Part shown: positions 8,686 to 17,307 of the stretch, piece after piece | Position numbering within the stretch: the first letter of the stretch is position 1 | Layout: each line of letters opens with the position of its first letter | Source of the DNA: Aquificaceae bacterium | GTDB taxonomy: Bacteria; Aquificota; Aquificia; Aquificales; Aquificaceae | Reading direction: 5' to 3' | NCBI GenBank assembly: GCA_037481935.1 | Contig: JBBFKQ010000002.1 | Location: 182,044-246,043, forward strand | DNA length: 64,000 nucleotides | Notes under the pieces: generated by a model | Databases searched by the model: none | The model's input: only the letters and a program-made list of their open reading frames with translations | What the model was told of the DNA's origin: nothing | Program-made: the position numbers and the translations under genes

Positions 8686-9268
8686 TGTTTATAAGAACCT
8701 TGAGGGGGGCATACTGTTTCATACGAAGCTTGAAAAGCTCAAGTATCAGGAGGGAAAGGTATACCTGAACCCTACCCCCCTCGCCAGAAGGCTGATACTG
8801 ACTGGAGATGTGATAAATCTGGGATACATGAACTTTGTGCTTCCAGGAAGGGTTGTAGGTAAAAACGAAAATATTATAGTAAACATCTTTTATGCAGGCG
8901 AGGGAAGGCTCGGAGACAGAAGCAAGCCTAGGGTTCCGGTTCAGAAGGAACATGCCTTTATGGTTCTCCTCAAGATTGGTGGCATCTTCCGAACCTTCGA
9001 GCCAGTTGACATATCGGAGGGTGGTTTCTCCCTTGTGATAACAGATTCTTCCCTCGTGCCTGAAATGATGAACAAGAGCCTGGATTTTAAGATTACGGGC
9101 AGAGAAGAGCTTTCTGGAGTCTCTGGCACTGCAAGGCTTGTGGGTATAGTGGAAGAAAGACCCTACAGTTCAAAGCTTGCTTTTGAGGTTGATATTGATG
9201 ATGCCAGCTCCACTAAGATAAGGCTATATGTTATAAACACCATAAAGAGGTTGTTGAGTGGTGCTTGA
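8669..9268 (+). CDS. PilZ-domain protein, probable c-di-GMP receptor
   Basis: A 199-residue protein. The N-terminal half (about 1-90) looks like a YcgR-type flexible domain of beta strands. The second half has the PilZ pattern: RSKPR (RxxxR) followed about 30 residues later by DISEGGF (DxSxxG), the residues that bind c-di-GMP. It begins inside murF and follows the HD-GYP/GGDEF gene in the same transcription unit, so the three form a likely signalling module. The output partner is unknown. Confidence 0.78.
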   Translation: MAELIDVYKNLEGGILFHTKLEKLKYQEGKVYLNPTPLARRLILTGDVINLGYMNFVLPGRVVGKNENIIVNIFYAGEGRLGDRSKPRVPVQKEHAFMVLLKIGGIFRTFEPVDISEGGFSLVITDSSLVPEMMNKSLDFKITGREELSGVSGTARLVGIVEERPYSSKLAFEVDIDDASSTKIRLYVINTIKRLLSGA

Positions 9269-9292
9269 CATATTAGAATATAATGATATAAT
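9265..9292 (+). promoter_or_regulatory. Promoter of the RND efflux operon
   Basis: TTGACA (9265-9270) and TATAAT (9287-9292) are 16 bases apart. The predicted start near 9299 leaves a leader of about nine bases before the ATG at 9308 with no clear ribosome site. A second TATAAT at 9279-9284 has no suitably spaced -35. Confidence 0.65.
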
Positions 9293-9307
9293 TATATTGC
9301 GATAATC

Positions 9308-10618
9308 ATGGGAGTGTTGATTTTATTGCTCACACTGCTAACTCTGGCTTTTGCCAGGGATATTACCCTGAAAGAGGTGGTGGACCTGGCACTCAAGAAC
9401 AGCCCTCTGATAAAGTCTGCTCAGAGGGATTTGAGAGCTCAGGAGCTTGAACTCAAGGCTGCAAGAGGTGCCCTCTTCCCCAGGGTTAAACTGGAAGAAA
9501 CCTTCACAAGAACAGACATGCCCGCCTACGCCTTCATGAGCCGGCTCAATCAGGAAAGAATAACACAGCAAGACTTTGACCCAGGGAGGTTAAACAACCC
9601 CTCATCCATAGACAACTTTGAGACAAAGCTTACCCTTGAGGTGCCCATATGGCTGGGTGGTAAAATTCAGTCTGCACAGAAAATGGCGGAGTATGAATAC
9701 AGAGCGGTGGGTTTTGAAGCTGGAAGAAGGGAGGAGGAGGTTATAAGGCAGGTATACCATGCATACATGGAGGCAGTTCTTGCAAAGGAAGCTATAAAAG
9801 TGGCCAGACAGGCAGTTGAGGATGCAAGAGAGCATCTCAGACTTGCAGAGCAGATGCACAGCGTTGGCATAGCTCTGCTTTCTGATGTGCTCAGGGCAAA
9901 GGTGTATCTCTCCAAGGCGGAGGAAAACTTAGATAAGGCCATAAGGGGCTATCAGGTTGCAAAGAAGGGGCTTGAAGTAGCAATAGGTTTAAAGCTTGGA
10001 GACTTTGATGTTCAGGATGAAAGCGCTTGCCCTGCGGTAAACCTCCAGGCTCTAAAAGAAAGAGTTCTGGGCAGGAAGGATATAAGAGCCCTTGAGGAGA
10101 GGCTAAAGGCACTGGAAGAAGCCTACAGGCTCACTCTTTCAGACAACCTTCCTCAGGTTTACGCCTTTGCCCAGTATTTTCTAAACTCTAAGGAATATCC
10201 TTTTGGTGCTGACGGAAAAGGCTACCTTGCGGGAATAGGCATCTCCTGGACCTTTGACACTGGACTGACCACATTCAGAAAGGCTCAGGCAAACCTTGAA
10301 AGAAAGGCAAGCCTTCAGGAGAAGTTAAAGCTCCTGAGGGATTCTGCGGTTTTTGACCTTGAGAAGTCTTACGCCGAGTATGAGAACGCTCTGGATATGC
10401 TCAGGTCCGCTGAAGACAGGATAAGGGCAAGTCAGGAGGTTCTCAGGGTCATGGAGGTCCGATACAGAAATGGACTTGCCAGGATGGTGGATATACTTGA
10501 TGCCCAGACAGAGCTTGACAGGGCAAGACTGGAGAAGGTTCAGGCAATAAACGCCTGCCACAAGGCTTACATGGATATCCTCTATAACGCAGGCTCCGTA
10601 GAGGAGGTGAAAAAATGA
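9308..10618 (+). CDS. TolC-family outer membrane efflux protein
   Basis: A 436-residue protein with a signal peptide (ending about LTLAFA at residue 16) and the long alternating helices of the outer membrane efflux family, in two repeats: REEEVIRQVYHAYMEAVLAKEAIKVARQ in the first, and a second half ending EVRYRNGLARMVDILDAQTELD. It should form the trimeric outer membrane channel for the membrane-fusion and RND proteins encoded directly downstream. The start is set by the signal peptide and by the promoter just upstream. Confidence 0.9.
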   Translation: MGVLILLLTLLTLAFARDITLKEVVDLALKNSPLIKSAQRDLRAQELELKAARGALFPRVKLEETFTRTDMPAYAFMSRLNQERITQQDFDPGRLNNPSSIDNFETKLTLEVPIWLGGKIQSAQKMAEYEYRAVGFEAGRREEEVIRQVYHAYMEAVLAKEAIKVARQAVEDAREHLRLAEQMHSVGIALLSDVLRAKVYLSKAEENLDKAIRGYQVAKKGLEVAIGLKLGDFDVQDESACPAVNLQALKERVLGRKDIRALEERLKALEEAYRLTLSDNLPQVYAFAQYFLNSKEYPFGADGKGYLAGIGISWTFDTGLTTFRKAQANLERKASLQEKLKLLRDSAVFDLEKSYAEYENALDMLRSAEDRIRASQEVLRVMEVRYRNGLARMVDILDAQTELDRARLEKVQAINACHKAYMDILYNAGSVEEVKK

Positions 10619-11733
10619 AGGGCTGGATAAAGTATGCAGTATTTGTCCTTATAATCCTTGCCATGGTGGTCTGGCTCGGGGGGTTTCTCACAAAAAAAGA
10701 AAAACCTGGCGAGGTATCTCAGGAGGCAAAGGTTGTTCATGGTATCACCACAGGCAATGTGGAAAGGCTTTCTGAAGTTCTTAGCCCCTACACAGGTCAG
10801 ATAGTGGCGGACAAAAGGGTGGAAGTTTCCACAAGGATTATGGGAAGGGTGAAGCATGTTCTGGTGAAGGAGGGTGACAGTGTAAGGATGGGTCAGCTCC
10901 TTGTGAGCATAGATGCGGAGGACATAAGGGCTCAGGCGGAGGCAGTGCAACATCAGATAGCTCAGGCGGAGCAGGCACTCAGGTCAGCATCCGCAAACTA
11001 TGAGGCCGTAAAAAAGACCTTTGAAAGGTATTCAGCCCTTCTAAAGGAGGGTGCCATAACGCAGCAGGAGTTTGACCAGATAAAGGCACAGTTTGAGTCA
11101 GCAGAGGCTCAGGTGGCACAGGCAAGGGCGGGTGTAAAAGCAACACAGAGCCAGAAACAGGCAGTGGTCAGCAATCTCAAGTATGCGGGTATAACCTCGC
11201 CGGTGAACGGCTATGTGGTGCAGAAGGGAGTTGACGCTGGAGACCTTGCAGTGCCGGGTCATCCACTTCTTGTCTTGGAATCACCACCCTATCTATTTGA
11301 AGTCTTCCTGCCAGAAAGGTTCGCAGGCAGGGTCATGGCAGGTCAGGAGTATGAGGTAAGCATATCGGGGTTGAACAAAAAAGTCAGAGGCAGAGTGGTG
11401 GAGGTATCTCCTGCCCTTGACCCAATCACCAGAACCTTCAGGGTTAAGGTAAAGCTTGAGGATACCCAGGGTATAAGAAGCGGTATGTATGCCAGCATAC
11501 TTATACCGGAAAGGGTGGAAGTGTTTCTTGTGCCAGAGGCTGCCATCGTGAAACGCTTTGACTTTACAGGTGTGTGGGTTGTAAAGCCTGACAACACCCT
11601 TGAGCTCAGGTTTGTCAGGCTGGGTGAGAAGAGGGGAGACAAGGTGGAGGTGCTGTCAGGTCTAAGGGAGGGTGAGAGGATAGTCATCCAGGGCATAGAG
11701 AAGGCCTGTGAGGGTTGCAGGGTAGGAGGCTGA
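10615..11733 (+). CDS. RND efflux membrane-fusion (periplasmic adaptor) protein
   Basis: A 372-residue adaptor. One N-terminal membrane anchor (about 6-25) precedes a barrel-sandwich/lipoyl half-motif (GRVKHVLVKEGDSVRMGQLL), a coiled-coil hairpin (about 105-180) rich in Ala, Gln and Glu, the second lipoyl half (ITSPVNGYVVQKGVDAGDLA) and a beta-barrel domain. It links the RND pump to TolC. The ATG overlaps the TolC stop by four bases. It carries no metal-binding His-rich region, so a heavy-metal pump is less likely. Confidence 0.9.
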   Translation: MKGWIKYAVFVLIILAMVVWLGGFLTKKEKPGEVSQEAKVVHGITTGNVERLSEVLSPYTGQIVADKRVEVSTRIMGRVKHVLVKEGDSVRMGQLLVSIDAEDIRAQAEAVQHQIAQAEQALRSASANYEAVKKTFERYSALLKEGAITQQEFDQIKAQFESAEAQVAQARAGVKATQSQKQAVVSNLKYAGITSPVNGYVVQKGVDAGDLAVPGHPLLVLESPPYLFEVFLPERFAGRVMAGQEYEVSISGLNKKVRGRVVEVSPALDPITRTFRVKVKLEDTQGIRSGMYASILIPERVEVFLVPEAAIVKRFDFTGVWVVKPDNTLELRFVRLGEKRGDKVEVLSGLREGERIVIQGIEKACEGCRVGG

Positions 11734-11735
11734 GC

Positions 11736-14700
11736 ATGTATGGCTTTGCTGGAAGGCTTGCCAACTACTTTATAGACTCAAAGCTCACTCCAGTTATTAT
11801 ACTGGTTTCCCTTGCCCTTGGTCTTTTTGCCGTTATTACCACTCCAAAGGATGAGGAGCCACAGATAGTGGTTCCCATGATAGACATAATGATTTCCTAC
11901 CCAGGTGCAACCCCAGAGGAGGTGGAAAGGAGGGTTGTGGCACCCCTTGAAAAGAAGCTCTGGGAGCTCAAAGACATTGAATACATTTACTCTGCAAGTA
12001 TGGAAGGCATGGCGGTGGTCACCGCCAGATTTTATGTGGGAACGAACCCGGTAAAAGCCTTGGTGGACCTCAACACCAAGATGATGTCTGCCATGGACCT
12101 TGCACCCCCGGGAGTGATGCTGCCACCCCTCGTAAAGCCAAAATCCATAGACGATGTGCCCATACTTACCCTTACACTCTGGGGCAAAAACTACGACCCC
12201 TACGACCTGAGACGCATATCCGAAGCCCTTGAAAACGAGATAAAGAAGGTTCAGAATGTGGCTGATGTTTTTCTTGTGGGTGGAAGACCAAGGCAGGTGC
12301 GCATAATCCTTGACCCGCAGAGAATGGCTGGCTATGGTATATCCCCTCTTCATATAGCCCACCTCCTTCAGGCTGCAAACGCCCAGTCTCTGAGCGGTAA
12401 GGTGGTTCAGGGTGGCAGGGAATATCTTGTGAGAACGGGGGAATTTCTAAGGTCGAAGGAGGATGTGGAAAACATAGTGGTTGGTGTCTTCAACGGAAAA
12501 CCAGTTTATATGAAAGATGTGGCCACTGTGGTGGATGGTCCCTCTGAGGTGAGGGATTATACCCTGATGGGTTTTGGACCAAGGCATGAGGAAAAGGGCA
12601 TACAGGGTGTAAAACCTGGAGAACTTTACCCCGCCGTTACCATAGCTGTTTCCAAGAGGGTGGGAACAAATGCGGTGGAAGTAGCTCAGGAGGTTCTTGA
12701 GCTGGTTGACCATCTCAAAGGGAAGATAATACCAAAAGACCTTGAGGTTACCATAACAAGAAACTACGGAGAGACGGCGAAGGAAAAGGCAGACACCCTC
12801 ATAAAGAAGCTAATAATAGCCACTTTTTCCGTCATACTCCTGATTGCAGTAGCCCTTGGCTTTAAAGAGGCCATAGTAGTAGGCATTGCGGTGCCCGTCA
12901 CCCTTGCCATAGCTCTCTTTCTCAGTCAGGTTTTTGGCTTTACTCTGAACAGGGTTACCCTCTTTGCCCTCATATTTGCCATAGGAATTCTCGTGGACGA
13001 CGCCATAGTGGTGGTGGAGAATGTGCACAGGTGGTTTGAGCTCAAGCTGGCAAAGACGCCCAGGGAGGCAATAGTCAGGGCAACAGACGAGGTGGGAAAT
13101 CCCACAATCCTTGCCACCTTCACCGTCATAGCAGCCCTCATGCCCATGGCTTTTGTGACAGGTCTTATGGGTCCCTACATGAGGCCCATACCCATAAATG
13201 CTTCTGTTGCCATGTTTTTCTCACTGCTGGTTGCCTTTATCATAACCCCCTGGGCGAGCTATCTGCTCCTGAGGAAAAAGTTTGACCAGGAGCATGAAAA
13301 GCATGAAGTGAACATAAGAGAAACAGCCTTCTGGAAAATATATTCCCGTCTTATGGTCCCACTCCTGACAAGCAGAGCAAAAAGATACGCCTTTTATGGC
13401 TTCACTCTTGCCCTGATGGGTCTGTCTGTGGGGCTTCTTCTCACAAAGGTAGTGGTTGTCAAGATGCTACCCTACGATAACAAGAGCGAGCTTCAGGTAG
13501 TTATAGACATGCCCGAGGGAACCCCTCTTGAGAAAACCCTTGAGGCCACAAGAGCCATAGGCGACTACATATCAAGGCAGTCCATAGTAACCGATTATCA
13601 GATATACGTGGGAACATCTTCACCCTTTAACTTCAATGGATTGGTAAGACACTACTACCTGCGTCAGGGCTCAAACCTTGCAGACATTCAGGTAAACCTT
13701 ATAAACAAGGACAAGCGCCAGGAGCAATCTCATGACTTTGCCAAGAGGATAAGACCTGCGGTTCACGAGATAGGGAGGAAATACGGAGCAAAGTATGTGG
13801 CAGTAGTGGAAGTTCCACCGGGGCCACCAGTCCTGTCACCTATAGTGGCGGAGGTGTATGGTCCAGACCTCAGGCTTCAGCAGGAGTTTGCCAGAGAGGT
13901 GCTAAAAGTTTTCAGGGAGAGTAAGAGCATAACAGATGAGGGTATATACCTGGAGGACCCTGCACCTCTCTTGAGACTGGCAGTAAAGGAAGACAAGGCA
14001 AAGCTGGCAGGTTTTTCAAAGCAGGAGATTGTCCACACAGTCCAGGCATTGCTTGGGGGTTATCAGGCAGGCATAATGCAGAATACGGACACAGAGCACA
14101 CACCCATAATAGTGAGGTTTGACGAAAAATACAGAACCCTTGACATGCTCCATATGCTTCAGGTAACCACAAGGGATGGTAAAAGAGTGCCCCTTTCAGA
14201 GCTCGTTGAGCTAAAAGAGGACACCGCACCGCCTACCATCTACCGCAAAAACCTCAGGCGCGTGGTGTATGTAATAGGCGATGTAGCAGGAAGAGAGGAA
14301 GCGCCCTTCTACGGTATTCTTGATGTGAGGTCGCAGATAAATAGCCTGCCCAACCCTTATGGAGGTGTTAAAGAGCTCTGGATGTCCCTGCCCCTTCTGG
14401 AGGATGGCCTTTATGTGAAGTGGGACGGTGAGATGCACATTACCCTTGAGGTCTTCAGAGACCTGGGGCTTGCCTTTGGAGTTGCCCTCTTTGTAATGTA
14501 TGTGCTTATCCTTGGTTGGTTTAAGGACTTCAGAATCCCAGGCATAATAATGGCACCCATACCTCTTACCCTCGTGGGTATAATACCAGGACATCTTATA
14601 ATGAACGCCTTCTTTACCGCTACTTCCATGATAGGCTTTATTGCCCTTGCGGGCATAATAGTGAGAAACTCTATACTGCTTGTAGACTTTGCAGAGGAAA

Positions 14701-14978
14701 GAATCAAGGATGGAGTTCCTCCCCATCTTGCCGTGGTGGAAGCGGGCGTCATAAGGACAAGACCTATACTGCTCACTGCGGTGGCAGTCATAGTGGGCGC
14801 CTTTGTCATAATCTTTGACCCTATCTTCAACGGCCTTGCCATATCCCTTATATTTGGAACCATAGGCTCCACAACTCTCACCCTTGTCCTGATACCTGTA
14901 ATGTATTACGCCAGCAGGGTCAAGAGGATGGAAACCCTCCCGACCCCAGAAGAGGTGCAGAAAGACATTCTCAGATAA
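11736..14978 (+). CDS. RND-family efflux pump, inner membrane transporter
   Basis: A 1080-residue AcrB-type protein with the expected symmetry: a first membrane helix, a large periplasmic loop (ISYPGATPEEVERRV), then membrane helices from about residue 365 (FAIGILVDDAIVVVENVHRW is the conserved TM4 Asp-Asp motif), and a second copy of this layout ending in GIIVRNSILLVDFAEE and RTRPILLTAVAVIVGA. It uses proton flow to export hydrophobic or amphiphilic compounds. The ATG at 11736 is chosen because AGGAGG lies six bases before it, in preference to a TTG inside the previous gene. The stop overlaps the convergent CBM48 gene by eight bases. Confidence 0.93.
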   Translation: MYGFAGRLANYFIDSKLTPVIILVSLALGLFAVITTPKDEEPQIVVPMIDIMISYPGATPEEVERRVVAPLEKKLWELKDIEYIYSASMEGMAVVTARFYVGTNPVKALVDLNTKMMSAMDLAPPGVMLPPLVKPKSIDDVPILTLTLWGKNYDPYDLRRISEALENEIKKVQNVADVFLVGGRPRQVRIILDPQRMAGYGISPLHIAHLLQAANAQSLSGKVVQGGREYLVRTGEFLRSKEDVENIVVGVFNGKPVYMKDVATVVDGPSEVRDYTLMGFGPRHEEKGIQGVKPGELYPAVTIAVSKRVGTNAVEVAQEVLELVDHLKGKIIPKDLEVTITRNYGETAKEKADTLIKKLIIATFSVILLIAVALGFKEAIVVGIAVPVTLAIALFLSQVFGFTLNRVTLFALIFAIGILVDDAIVVVENVHRWFELKLAKTPREAIVRATDEVGNPTILATFTVIAALMPMAFVTGLMGPYMRPIPINASVAMFFSLLVAFIITPWASYLLLRKKFDQEHEKHEVNIRETAFWKIYSRLMVPLLTSRAKRYAFYGFTLALMGLSVGLLLTKVVVVKMLPYDNKSELQVVIDMPEGTPLEKTLEATRAIGDYISRQSIVTDYQIYVGTSSPFNFNGLVRHYYLRQGSNLADIQVNLINKDKRQEQSHDFAKRIRPAVHEIGRKYGAKYVAVVEVPPGPPVLSPIVAEVYGPDLRLQQEFAREVLKVFRESKSITDEGIYLEDPAPLLRLAVKEDKAKLAGFSKQEIVHTVQALLGGYQAGIMQNTDTEHTPIIVRFDEKYRTLDMLHMLQVTTRDGKRVPLSELVELKEDTAPPTIYRKNLRRVVYVIGDVAGREEAPFYGILDVRSQINSLPNPYGGVKELWMSLPLLEDGLYVKWDGEMHITLEVFRDLGLAFGVALFVMYVLILGWFKDFRIPGIIMAPIPLTLVGIIPGHLIMNAFFTATSMIGFIALAGIIVRNSILLVDFAEERIKDGVPPHLAVVEAGVIRTRPILLTAVAVIVGAFVIIFDPIFNGLAISLIFGTIGSTTLTLVLIPVMYYASRVKRMETLPTPEEVQKDILR

Positions 14979-15258
14979 TTAGGAGGCTGTCTGTGGTGCC
15001 AAAGGGGTTGGGCACCTGCTGGTCTGCAGACAGCTCATTCTCCCAGTGCTGTCCATCAATAAGGTATTTGAACCTGTAGCTCCTTCCAGTTTTCAGCCTC
15101 TTGCTTATCCAGAAGGTGCCGTCCTTTTTCCTCTTCATTGGTTCAGGCTTCCAGTTGTTCCATTCACCAACCAGCTCCACCCTCTGAGCATCATCCCTCT
15201 TCACATAAAAGCTAACCACGCATATGTCCTTGCCTTCCTGATAGGTCTTTGTAACCAT
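14971..15258 (-). CDS. Stand-alone CBM48/AMPK-type glycogen-binding domain protein
   Basis: A 95-residue protein consisting of little more than one early-set domain: VELVGEWNNWKPEPMKRKKDGTFW, then LKTGRSYRFKYLIDGQHWENE. The V-x-L-x-G-x-W-N-x-W and Y-x-F-K-x-x-I-D-G patterns are those of isoamylase N-terminal/CBM48 domains. Such domains bind alpha-glucans. No enzyme domain is attached, so the role may be regulatory or targeting. The ATG has GAGGAGGTG upstream. It diverges from trpE with only 39 bases between starts. Confidence 0.8.
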   Translation of the reverse strand: MVTKTYQEGKDICVVSFYVKRDDAQRVELVGEWNNWKPEPMKRKKDGTFWISKRLKTGRSYRFKYLIDGQHWENELSADQQVPNPFGTTDSLLII

Positions 15259-15297
15259 GTGCCACCTCCTCTAATTATTATGCTACCATATATAGGC

Positions 15298-16785
15298 ATG
15301 TATCTGAACCTCAGCCGGGAGCAGGTAGAAGAGCTGTCTAAGGATTACAATGTAATTCCTCTCTTCGCGGAGTTTATGGCGGATACTGAAACGCCTCTTT
15401 CTCTCTATCTTAAACTGAGGGAAGGCTGGAAATACAGCCTGCTTCTTGAAAGCGCTGAGGGAGGGATAAAGTGGGGAAGATACTCCTTTGTAATTCTTGC
15501 CTCAAGCTTTCAGTATGCATGGAAGAGGGGCATAGCCTACCTTTACAGGGGTGGAAAGGTAAGCCTTCTTCAGGAAGGGGACCCTCTCAGACCACTGGAT
15601 GAAATGCTGAAAGCGCTCAGACCTTACCATGACCCTTCCCTTCCCAGGTTCTGGGGTGGTTATGTGGGCTATGTGGGCTATGATGTGGTAAAGCGTTATG
15701 AGCCTGTGGAAGATAAAAAACCAGACCCCCTTGAGGTCTTTGACCTCCTCTTTGTGCTGAGCGATGCGCTGGTGGTCCATGACAACCTGAGCGGGAGCAT
15801 AAAAATAATCGTGCCCATGCTCACAGAAAGAGGCATACAAAGAGAGTATGAGAGAGCCAGAAGTCTCGTAGAAGACCTGAGGGGCAGGATATTTGAAAGC
15901 TGTGTCTATCCTTTGCACTTCTCACAGGAGGATGTGAGGCTCGAAGAGTGGCGTTCAGCATACAGCAAGGAAGAGTTTATGACAATGGTGGAAAGGGCGA
16001 AGGAGTATATATCTCAGGGGGATGTGGTTCAGGTAGTGCTCTCTCAGAGGTTCAGAAAAAGTTTCTATGGTGAGGCTGAGAGCATATACAGGTCCCTGAG
16101 ATACCTAAACCCATCGCCCTACATGTATTACATGGACCTTGGAGACCTGAAGGTCATAGGCTCTTCTCCAGAAGTGCTGGTCAGACTTGAAGGGAAAAGG
16201 ATAGAAACAAGACCCATAGCAGGCACAAGGAAGAGAGGGAATACCCCTGAGGAGGATATGGCTCTGGAGAGGGACCTGCTAAATGATGAGAAGGAAAGGG
16301 CTGAGCACCTCATGCTTGTTGACCTTGCCAGAAATGATGTGGGGCGCGTGAGCAAACCCGGAAGCGTGAGAGTGGAGGGTTTTATGAGGGTTGAAAGGTA
16401 TTCGCATGTGATGCATATAGTGAGTGATGTGGTGGGTGAACTGAAGGAGGGGCTTTCTGCAGTGGACGTGCTGAAGGCTCTATTCCCTGCGGGCACGGTT
16501 TCCGGAGCTCCAAAGGTAAGAGCCATGCAGATAATAGAGGAGCTTGAAAAGGAAAGGAGGGGCATATACGCAGGTGCGGTGGGTTATATATCCTTTGAGG
16601 GCAACATGGACATGGCTATAGCCATAAGAACAGCCCTATTGTTGGAAGATGAGCTCTTTCTTCAGGCAGGTGCCGGAATAGTGGCAGACTCTGACCCTGA
16701 GAAGGAATGGTGGGAAACGGTTAACAAGGCAAAGGCTCTCATGAAGGCGGTTGCTATGGCAGAATCAGTCCACAAAGAGAGATAA
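15298..16785 (+). CDS. trpE: Anthranilate synthase component I
   Basis: A 495-residue chorismate-using enzyme, the first step of tryptophan synthesis. LLESAEGG near the N-terminus is the feedback-binding motif. The core has GDVVQVVLSQRF, GSSPEVLVRLEGKRIETRPIAGTRKRG (shown in parts), ERAEHLMLVDLARNDVGRV and GTVSGAPKVRAMQIIEELE. Together these favour TrpE over PabB. The ATG at 15298 is chosen; an open frame extends further upstream but is antisense to the CBM48 gene and lacks family similarity. No trpG is adjacent. Its end overlaps the convergent unknown gene by 21 bases. Confidence 0.93.
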   Translation: MYLNLSREQVEELSKDYNVIPLFAEFMADTETPLSLYLKLREGWKYSLLLESAEGGIKWGRYSFVILASSFQYAWKRGIAYLYRGGKVSLLQEGDPLRPLDEMLKALRPYHDPSLPRFWGGYVGYVGYDVVKRYEPVEDKKPDPLEVFDLLFVLSDALVVHDNLSGSIKIIVPMLTERGIQREYERARSLVEDLRGRIFESCVYPLHFSQEDVRLEEWRSAYSKEEFMTMVERAKEYISQGDVVQVVLSQRFRKSFYGEAESIYRSLRYLNPSPYMYYMDLGDLKVIGSSPEVLVRLEGKRIETRPIAGTRKRGNTPEEDMALERDLLNDEKERAEHLMLVDLARNDVGRVSKPGSVRVEGFMRVERYSHVMHIVSDVVGELKEGLSAVDVLKALFPAGTVSGAPKVRAMQIIEELEKERRGIYAGAVGYISFEGNMDMAIAIRTALLLEDELFLQAGAGIVADSDPEKEWWETVNKAKALMKAVAMAESVHKER

Positions 16786-17307
16786 ACCCTTTAAACCTTT
16801 CCTTCTAAAAAGTTCCCTTTTAACCATGGACTTGAAGAGCTCCTCGTCCCCCTTGAAGGAAGAAAACCTTCTCAGGATACTTGCCTTCTCCTCCCTGCTG
16901 AGACCTTCCCAGATTTTCTTCGCCATCTCACCCTCAAGTCTCTGCAGTGTGTCTTCAGCCTCCTTCAAGTCCTCAGGCACATGCACATTTAACTCTCTCT
17001 TAAGAATCTCCTCTGCAAGCCTGACCTTTCTCAGAAACCTTTCCCTCCAGTCTTCATTCCCCGAGGCTTTCCCCATATGAAGCCTTCTGAGCTTCTGTAT
17101 CTCTCTAAAGCTCATGAAAAGGGGCAACTTTGACCTTTTTTCTGGAGGATGGAAAAGAAAAAATTTCTTTATCCCTTCCCTTATCACTTCAAGCGGATAG
17201 CCCTCCTCCTCAAGAAACTTAAGAAACCAGACGTCCCTGGGCGACAGGAAGTGCCCACCTCCTTTCAGCTGGAGTATGAAATCCTTAAGCTCTCTGTAGT
17301 AGCTCAT
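16765..17307 (-). CDS. Conserved-looking hypothetical protein (180 aa)
   Basis: The product is not recognised. It is highly charged, rich in Lys, Arg and Glu, and predicted mostly helical, with no signal peptide or membrane segment. The N-terminal part (about 18-60, SPRDVWFLKFLEEEGYPLEVIREGIKKFF) has the feel of a small helical, possibly nucleic-acid-binding domain. It overlaps the 3' end of trm1 by 23 bases and follows hemE and trm1 in one minus-strand run, so it may be linked to RNA work. No function is proposed. Confidence 0.7.
   Translation of the reverse strand: MSYYRELKDFILQLKGGGHFLSPRDVWFLKFLEEEGYPLEVIREGIKKFFLFHPPEKRSKLPLFMSFREIQKLRRLHMGKASGNEDWRERFLRKVRLAEEILKRELNVHVPEDLKEAEDTLQRLEGEMAKKIWEGLSREEKASILRRFSSFKGDEELFKSMVKRELFRRKGLKGLSLFVD

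Noticed and set aside
11778..12362. 194-codon open frame antisense to the RND pump
   Set aside because: Composition (many Tyr, His, Lys) is that of reversed membrane-protein codons.
15046..15297. Upstream extension of trpE by 84 codons
   Set aside because: It is antisense to the CBM48 gene and does not resemble the TrpE N-terminus; the ATG at 15298 gives normal length.
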